Source: an uncultured Oscillospiraceae bacterium
GTDB lineage: Bacteria > Bacillota > Clostridia > Oscillospirales > Oscillospiraceae
Direction: 5' to 3'
Assembly: GCA_900757655.1 (NCBI GenBank)
Contig: CAAEOT010000021.1
Coordinates: forward strand, 29,387-93,386
DNA: 64,000 bases
Shown here: positions 59,387 to 64,000 of the stretch, piece after piece
Layout of the letters: every line of letters begins with the position of its first letter
Position numbering within the stretch: position 1 is the first letter of the stretch
The notes under the pieces: model-generated
Told to the model about the DNA's origin: nothing
The model's database searches: none
Seen by the model: the letters and a program-made list of their open reading frames with translations, nothing else
Program-made: the position numbers and the translations under genes

Positions 59387-59401
59387 GGTCATAAAACGAT
59401 A

Positions 59402-59431
59402 TTGGACTGCACTCTATAAAAATGATATAAT
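59402..59431 (+). promoter_or_regulatory. Promoter of the baiJKL-like operon
   Basis: TTGGAC (59402-59407), 18-base spacer, TATAAT (59426-59431). Leader of about 80 bases to the SDR start. Confidence 0.75.
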
Positions 59432-59519
59432 TTTAACGAAATGTGTATCCAGCCACACACACGAAAACATACACCCGCTCATGGGTCAAAAATCAAGTTC
59501 CGCAAGGAGGACAAATACC

Positions 59520-60335
59520 ATGGAAAAAATGCGTTTTGAAGGCAAGGTCGTCATCGTGACCGGCGCGAGTTCCGGCATCGGCCGCTCCACCGCGCGGCTG
59601 TTCGCCATGGAGGGTGCCAAGGTCGTCGCCGCGGCGCGCCGCCTGAAGCGGCTGGAAGACCTGCGCGACAAAGTCGCGGCAGAGAACGCCCCCGGCGTCA
59701 TCCTGCCGGTCAAGACGGACGTGCGCGATCCGGCGCAGATCGACGCCATGTTCGACACCTGTCTCAAGGAGTTCGGCCACCTGGACATTCTGGTCAACAA
59801 CGCCGGCATGCTTGACGGTCAGCTCCCCATTCACGAAACCCCGCAGGAAGTCTATGACATGATCTACGAGACCAACCAGCGCGCCGTGTACCTGTGCTGC
59901 CAGCGCGCCATCAAGATCTTCCTCGAGCAGGGCACCCCGGCCAACATCGTCAACGTGGCCTCGGCTGCCTCTCTGCGCGGCCTGAAGGGCGGCGCGATGT
60001 ACGTCATGACCAAGCACGCCGTGCTCGGCCTGACGCGCAACATCTCCGCTTCGTTCTTCGAGCGCGGCATCCGCTGCAACTGCATCGAGCCCGCGAACAT
60101 CCTCACCGAGATCAACAAGGTGCCGCGCGAAAAGGGCATCGGCATCCTCGAGTGGCAGATGCGCGCCGGCAAGGCGGCCCCGCTGCACACCATCACGAAG
60201 CCCGGCGAGAAAAAGCCCATGCTCGGCAAGCCGAAAGACTGCGCCAACGCCATCGCCTATCTCGCAGACGACGTCGCCGCGCGCTACATCTCCGGTGCGG
60301 AGCTGAAGGTGGACGCCGGCTGGCTCAACATGTAA
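59520..60335 (+). CDS. SDR family oxidoreductase, BaiL-like by context
   Basis: 271 residues from MEKMRFEGKVV; AAGGAGG 9 bases upstream decides this start over longer in-frame ones. SDR with TGASSGIGRS, NNAG, catalytic Ser in ASAASL and YVMTKHA. An Arg-rich stretch after strand 2 (AARRLKRL) suggests NADP(H). A loop at about residues 195-225 (NKVPREKGIGILEWQMRAG) is longer than usual. First of three genes with the composition of the bai-type operon baiJKL, in which BaiL is an SDR; exact reaction unknown. Confidence 0.7.
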   Translation: MEKMRFEGKVVIVTGASSGIGRSTARLFAMEGAKVVAAARRLKRLEDLRDKVAAENAPGVILPVKTDVRDPAQIDAMFDTCLKEFGHLDILVNNAGMLDGQLPIHETPQEVYDMIYETNQRAVYLCCQRAIKIFLEQGTPANIVNVASAASLRGLKGGAMYVMTKHAVLGLTRNISASFFERGIRCNCIEPANILTEINKVPREKGIGILEWQMRAGKAAPLHTITKPGEKKPMLGKPKDCANAIAYLADDVAARYISGAELKVDAGWLNM

Positions 60336-60373
60336 CCACTTCCCCGCAACGTGCTGAGAAAGGAAACATAACT

Positions 60374-61726
60374 ATGTCGACGCATTATAAAGATTATTAC
60401 GGCACGCATATGCCGTTCGGCCAGTTCCCGAAGTTCGGCGTGCTCTCGAGTGTGAAAGTGCTCATGACGGGCACGAACATCGCCGGCCCCTTCGCCGCGA
60501 GCATCATGGCCGAGATGGGCGCGCAGGTCGTGCAGGTCGAGTCCCCGAACATGCCCTGCCAGACCCGCGGCAACTACGGCTATTCGCAGGATCACCGCAA
60601 CACGTACTCCATCACGCTCAACACCCGCACCGCCAAGGGCAAAGAGGTGCTCGAGAAGCTGATCGCGTGGGCGGACATCTGGATCGAGTCCGGCCGCCCC
60701 GGCACCTATGCCAAAAACGGTCTGAGCGACGAGCATATGTGGAAGATCAACCGCAAGCTCGCCATCGTCCACGTCTCCGGCTACGGCCAGACCGGCCCGG
60801 ACAAGAACAAGGCGGCCTACGACGTCTCCGGCCAGGCCATGGGCGGCTACATGTACATGAACGGCACAAGCCCCACGTCTCCCCCGCTGAAGGTCAACCC
60901 GTACCTGTCCGACTATGCCACCGCCTACAACGCCTGCATCTGTGCGCTGTCCATCATGACCAACGCCCGCATCACCGGCGAGGGTGACGCGTGCGACGTG
61001 TCGCAGTATGAGACGATGTTCCGCCTGCTGGGCAGCTACCCGGCCGAGTGGTTCAACAAGGGCTACCCCGGCCCGGGCGAGCCGGTCAAGTACCGCACCG
61101 GCAACGTCAGCGACATCGCGGCAGGCTTCTCGTTCTACGACTGCAAGGACGGCGGCACCATCTTCATCGGCATGGTCGGCGCCGGCAACACGAAAAAGGG
61201 CTATCCGCTCGTCGGCCTGCCCACGCCGGGCGACGGCACGGACCCCGACTTCCCCGAGGGCATGACTGGCTCGCTCAAGTCCCTGCCGCGCGGCCAGCGC
61301 ATCGAGGCGGCCATCACGAAGTTCTGCGCCGAGCGCACGGTCGACGAGGTCGAGGCCATCATGAACAAAGCCGGCATCCCGAACCAGAAGGCCTTCGGAC
61401 CCGCGGACATCGAAAAGAGCGCGCAGTACGCCGCCCGCAACGACATCGCCACCTGGACCGACAGCGTCTACGGCGAGATGAAGGGCATCGGCATCACGAA
61501 CAAGTTCAAGAAGAACCCCGCCCAGATCGTCGCCTCCGCGCCGACGTTCGGCGAGCACAGCCGCGAGATACTGGAGTTCCTCGGCTACACACAAGCGCAG
61601 ATCGACGACATGTACGCCAAGGGCGTGACCGCGACCATGGACCCGCGCGAGACGGCGTTGCAGTGGCACCTCAAGGACTGGCAGTTCTTCTGGAGAGACG
61701 ATCAGGCCGAAAAGCTGGATCTGTAA
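60374..61726 (+). CDS. Family III CoA-transferase, BaiF/BaiK-like (copy 3)
   Basis: 450 residues from MSTHYKDYY; AAAGGA upstream. Same family as the two copies at 30786-33627 but the closest of the three to C. scindens BaiF in one stretch: GLPTPGDGTDPDFPEGMTG (BaiF: GLPVPGTGDPDFPEGFTG). Other motifs: NIAGPFAASIMAEMGA, SQDHRNTYS, WADIWIESGRPG, KVNPYLSD with the presumed catalytic Asp. Position after an SDR and before a flavoprotein matches BaiK. Transfers CoA between bile acids or related steroid acids (inference). Confidence 0.8.
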   Translation: MSTHYKDYYGTHMPFGQFPKFGVLSSVKVLMTGTNIAGPFAASIMAEMGAQVVQVESPNMPCQTRGNYGYSQDHRNTYSITLNTRTAKGKEVLEKLIAWADIWIESGRPGTYAKNGLSDEHMWKINRKLAIVHVSGYGQTGPDKNKAAYDVSGQAMGGYMYMNGTSPTSPPLKVNPYLSDYATAYNACICALSIMTNARITGEGDACDVSQYETMFRLLGSYPAEWFNKGYPGPGEPVKYRTGNVSDIAAGFSFYDCKDGGTIFIGMVGAGNTKKGYPLVGLPTPGDGTDPDFPEGMTGSLKSLPRGQRIEAAITKFCAERTVDEVEAIMNKAGIPNQKAFGPADIEKSAQYAARNDIATWTDSVYGEMKGIGITNKFKKNPAQIVASAPTFGEHSREILEFLGYTQAQIDDMYAKGVTATMDPRETALQWHLKDWQFFWRDDQAEKLDL

Positions 61727-61759
61727 GACAGTATCGAAACGAAAACGGAGGTTTCAAAT

Positions 61760-63574
61760 ATGGCGAGCTACAATCCTGGAACCTATGAGGGCACCGGCCG
61801 CGGCTACGGCGGCAAGCTCATCGTCAACGTGACGGTATCGGAAAATCGGATCGAATCCGTAAAAGTGACGCAGCACAAGGAATACCGCGGCATTGCCTGG
61901 GGCCTGAACACGACGCCGATGGAGCGTTTCCCCAAGCTGATCGTGGAATACCAGTCGCTGAACATCCCCACGGTCGACGGCGCGGATCTGACGTGCGCCG
62001 CCATCCTCGATGCGACGGCGGCAGCGCTCAAAGCCGCCGGTGCGTCCAAGGAGGACATTGCCGCGCTCAAGGCCGCTCCCGCCCCGGAGGCGCCGGAATA
62101 TCAGGACGAAGTGCGCACAGCCGACGTGGTCGTGTGCGGTGCGGGCGCAGGCGGCCTGGCCGCAGCCATTGAGGCGAAGCTGGCCGGTGCGGACGTCGTC
62201 ATCGTCGAAAAGCAGGGCATCACCGGCGGCGCCACCGCGAGAAGCGGCGGCAAGCTCCTCGGCGCCGGCACGAAGTGGCAGAAAAAGCAGGGCCTGTACG
62301 ACACGAAGGACATGGTCTATGACTACCTCATGGACGTCGGCAACCGCAACGGCAAGTTCATGGACGCGTCGAAAAACCGCTACCTGGTAGATCACCTCAA
62401 CCAGACGCTCGACTGGCTCACCTCCATCGAGGCGACCGTGAAGGGCGACCCCGCGGAAGTCCTCGCGCAGCCGTGGGAGCCGCTGTCCAAGCCTGTGGAA
62501 AAAGACGGCGTGCTCAAAACGCACTTTGACGTGCTCGACGTCGAGCCCATCCACGTCAGCCTGCAGCCGTGGCGCGTGCACAACTCCCCCGGCGGCGGCG
62601 GACAGACCAACGGCGAAGGCGGCGAGATCTCCACGCCCCTGACGCTGTACTATGAAAACGACCTCGGCGGCGAGATCATCTACGACACCGCCATGAACGA
62701 GATCCTCACGGACGAGGCGGGCGTCGTCACCGGTGTGACGTGCACGCGCAAGGGCGGCGCCAAGCTCACGCTCTACGCGAGAAAGGGCGTCATCCTCGCG
62801 ACCGGCGGCTATGCCCGCAACAAGGAAATGATCGCGCGCTACCCCGTCGCGCACTACTTCAGCAACGTGCCGCACGGCAACGTCGGCGACGGTCTGACGG
62901 CCGCCGAGAAGATCGGCGCGCTCAACTACGAGCACCCGGCCGTGCAGGTCGTGTACACGAGCCTGACCTGCGGCATCGGCATCAACGACGAGTCCGGCCT
63001 CATCGTCAATGACCGCGGTGAGCGCGTCGTCAATGAATGGAGCTATCAGTACACGGTCAGCGACGCCATCGCCCGCTCCGGCAGCAACTGCGGCTGGTAC
63101 ATCACCAGCGGCAAGGAGCCCTACGGCGGCGTGCAGTACGGCTACAAGTCCGCGGTTGCCGGCAAGTCCAAGGATCCCTGCGCCTCCTCCATCGAGGGGC
63201 TGGCCAAGAAGATGGGCTGCGACCCGGCAACGCTGCAGGCGACCTATGACCGCTACTGCGAGCTGGTCGAAAAGGGCGTGGACGAGGACTTCGGCAAGCC
63301 TGCCGAGTTCCTGCACCCGATCAAGGGACCCAAGTTCGTCGCGCTGCGCATGCACCCGTGCGTGACCGTCACGTTCGGCGGTCTGGAGACGGACGTCTCC
63401 GCGCGCGTCATGAAGCCCGACGGCTCCGTGATCCCGCACCTGTACGCCGCGGGCGAAGTTGCCGGCACCGGCATGTACGGCACGCAGTACCCGACCTGCG
63501 GCACGTCGATCGGCAGCGCCCTGTTCTATGGACGCATCGCCGGCCGCGCCGTCACCGATCAGGCATTGCTGTAA
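61760..63574 (+). CDS. FMN-bind plus FAD flavoprotein reductase, BaiJ/BaiP-like
   Basis: 604 residues; ACGGAGG upstream. Residues 1-95 form an FMN_bind domain (covalent FMN on a Ser/Thr is usual in the family), then from residue 118 a fumarate-reductase-like FAD domain: VVVCGAGAGGLAAAIEAKLAG, EKQGITGGATARSGG, a cap domain, and the C-terminal YAAGEVAGTGMYG and TCGTSIGSALFYGRIAG. Same layout as urocanate reductase and as the 5-reductases of 3-ketosteroids BaiJ/BaiP, which make allo-bile acids. With the SDR and CoA-transferase upstream the trio corresponds to baiL, baiK, baiJ in reverse order. Confidence 0.75.
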   Translation: MASYNPGTYEGTGRGYGGKLIVNVTVSENRIESVKVTQHKEYRGIAWGLNTTPMERFPKLIVEYQSLNIPTVDGADLTCAAILDATAAALKAAGASKEDIAALKAAPAPEAPEYQDEVRTADVVVCGAGAGGLAAAIEAKLAGADVVIVEKQGITGGATARSGGKLLGAGTKWQKKQGLYDTKDMVYDYLMDVGNRNGKFMDASKNRYLVDHLNQTLDWLTSIEATVKGDPAEVLAQPWEPLSKPVEKDGVLKTHFDVLDVEPIHVSLQPWRVHNSPGGGGQTNGEGGEISTPLTLYYENDLGGEIIYDTAMNEILTDEAGVVTGVTCTRKGGAKLTLYARKGVILATGGYARNKEMIARYPVAHYFSNVPHGNVGDGLTAAEKIGALNYEHPAVQVVYTSLTCGIGINDESGLIVNDRGERVVNEWSYQYTVSDAIARSGSNCGWYITSGKEPYGGVQYGYKSAVAGKSKDPCASSIEGLAKKMGCDPATLQATYDRYCELVEKGVDEDFGKPAEFLHPIKGPKFVALRMHPCVTVTFGGLETDVSARVMKPDGSVIPHLYAAGEVAGTGMYGTQYPTCGTSIGSALFYGRIAGRAVTDQALL

Positions 63575-63600
63575 TCCTCCCTTACAGCATCCCGGATAAG

Positions 63601-63640
63601 AAAGTGCCCCAGAGCAACGCTCTGAGGCACTTTTTCTTTT
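63601..63640 (+). terminator. Terminator of the baiJKL-like operon
   Basis: AAAGTGCC and AGAG pair with CTCT and GGCACTTT around CAACG, with a small internal loop, then TTCTTTTT. Bases 63641-63672 hold nothing more. Confidence 0.85.
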
Positions 63641-63672
63641 TCAGGCAAAAACCGGCTGCTTCCCGCCCAGCT

Positions 63673-64000
63673 TTACAGATTCACCGCAATCAGCGACACG
63701 CCCGACAGCACCAGCAGCACGGACGTGATCCTGCGCACCCATTTTTCGTCCAGAACGCGGCTGCACTTCATGCCCGCAAACAGCCCCAGCGCCGCAAACG
63801 GGAAAAGCATCGCAGTGCCCTTGACCGTGTCGAGCGTGAGCAGGCCCAGCGCCGAATAAAGGACGATGCGAAATGTGCCGTCCACGATAAACACGGCGCT
63901 GATGTTACCCTTGAACGCATCCATGTCGTCCGTCACGCGGCTGACATAAGCCGCCAGCAGCGCCCCCACGCCAAACAAACCGCAGAGCACGCCCGCCGCA
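63673..64000 (-). CDS. TauE/SafE-family permease, C-terminal part (start outside window)
   Basis: About 109 residues are visible; the frame stays open to the window edge, so I treat the internal GTG at 63990 as not the true start. Hydrophobic helices alternate with short loops; GLFGVGALLAAYV resembles the second G-rich repeat of the TSUP family, and the end is typical (SVLLVLSGVSLI). Members export sulfite, sulfoacetate or related anions. It converges on the terminator at 63601-63640. Confidence 0.75.
   Translation of the reverse strand, partial: AAGVLCGLFGVGALLAAYVSRVTDDMDAFKGNISAVFIVDGTFRIVLYSALGLLTLDTVKGTAMLFPFAALGLFAGMKCSRVLDEKWVRRITSVLLVLSGVSLIAVNL

Noticed and set aside
1..64000. CRISPR arrays, tRNA or rRNA genes, insertion sequences, integrases
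   Set aside because: I looked for regular short repeats with spacers, T-loop motifs and transposase or recombinase signatures and found none.

Overview
The window is a GC-rich bacterial chromosome segment. Gene content (PolC-type replicase, the pyrH-frr-uppS-cdsA-dxr-rseP-ispG-polC block, a CIRCE operator, ECF cobalt transport, SLH-anchored surface protein) and strong AAGGAGG-type ribosome binding sites point to an anaerobic high-GC member of the Clostridia, most likely an Oscillospiraceae-type gut bacterium. The taxonomic call is inference. I saw no rRNA, tRNA, CRISPR array, integrase or insertion sequence.

Layout. (1) 1-4973: corrinoid/one-carbon group: a UroD-like methyltransferase fused to a B12-binding module (cut by the left edge), a DUF2284 metal-binding protein, a RACo-type corrinoid activator and a short homocysteine methyltransferase. 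(2) 5135-5298: an orphan promoter-hairpins-terminator unit that looks like a small RNA. (3) 5304-15367: two EamA transporters, cbiMQO cobalt transporter, Hsp20 with a CIRCE, an rRNA methyltransferase, a polar amino acid ABC transporter with a phased GAATATTC operator array, a GIY-YIG protein and a cytidylate-kinase-like protein. (4) 15388-28702: an SLH surface protein and the conserved block from polC back to pyrH.

(5) 29094-47280 is the highlight: a nearly complete set of bile acid 7-dehydroxylation (bai) homologues in an unusual arrangement. A minus-strand operon reads baiA, baiB, baiG, two baiF-like CoA-transferases and two SDRs, the last resembling 7alpha-HSDH. An AraC regulator with two tandem HTH domains and an overlapping cupin protein follow. 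baiH (minus) and baiCD-baiE (plus) diverge from a 613-bp control region. Downstream of baiE come two more SnoaL-fold proteins interleaved with sugar-transfer ATP-grasp genes.

(6) 47401-58348: without a recognisable strong terminator, the plus-strand unit continues into a Na+/solute symporter with a 34-residue small subunit, then a glycan cluster (pyruvyl transferase, two GT2 enzymes, TupA-like and ATP-grasp proteins, opine-dehydrogenase-like enzyme, rfbC, rfbD), ended by a strong terminator. (7) 58415-63574: a LysR regulator divergent from an SDR, third BaiF-like CoA-transferase and FMN-bind/FAD flavoprotein, matching the composition of the baiJKL (allo-bile-acid) operon. (8) The right edge cuts a TauE/SafE-type permease.

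Working model (inference): bile acid or a related sterol acid is imported by BaiG, activated by BaiB, oxidised by BaiA, desaturated by BaiCD/BaiH, dehydrated by BaiE, with CoA recycled by BaiF paralogues; the BaiJKL-like operon supplies alternative reductive steps. Identification of bai families rests on remembered family sequences and motifs, not on a search.
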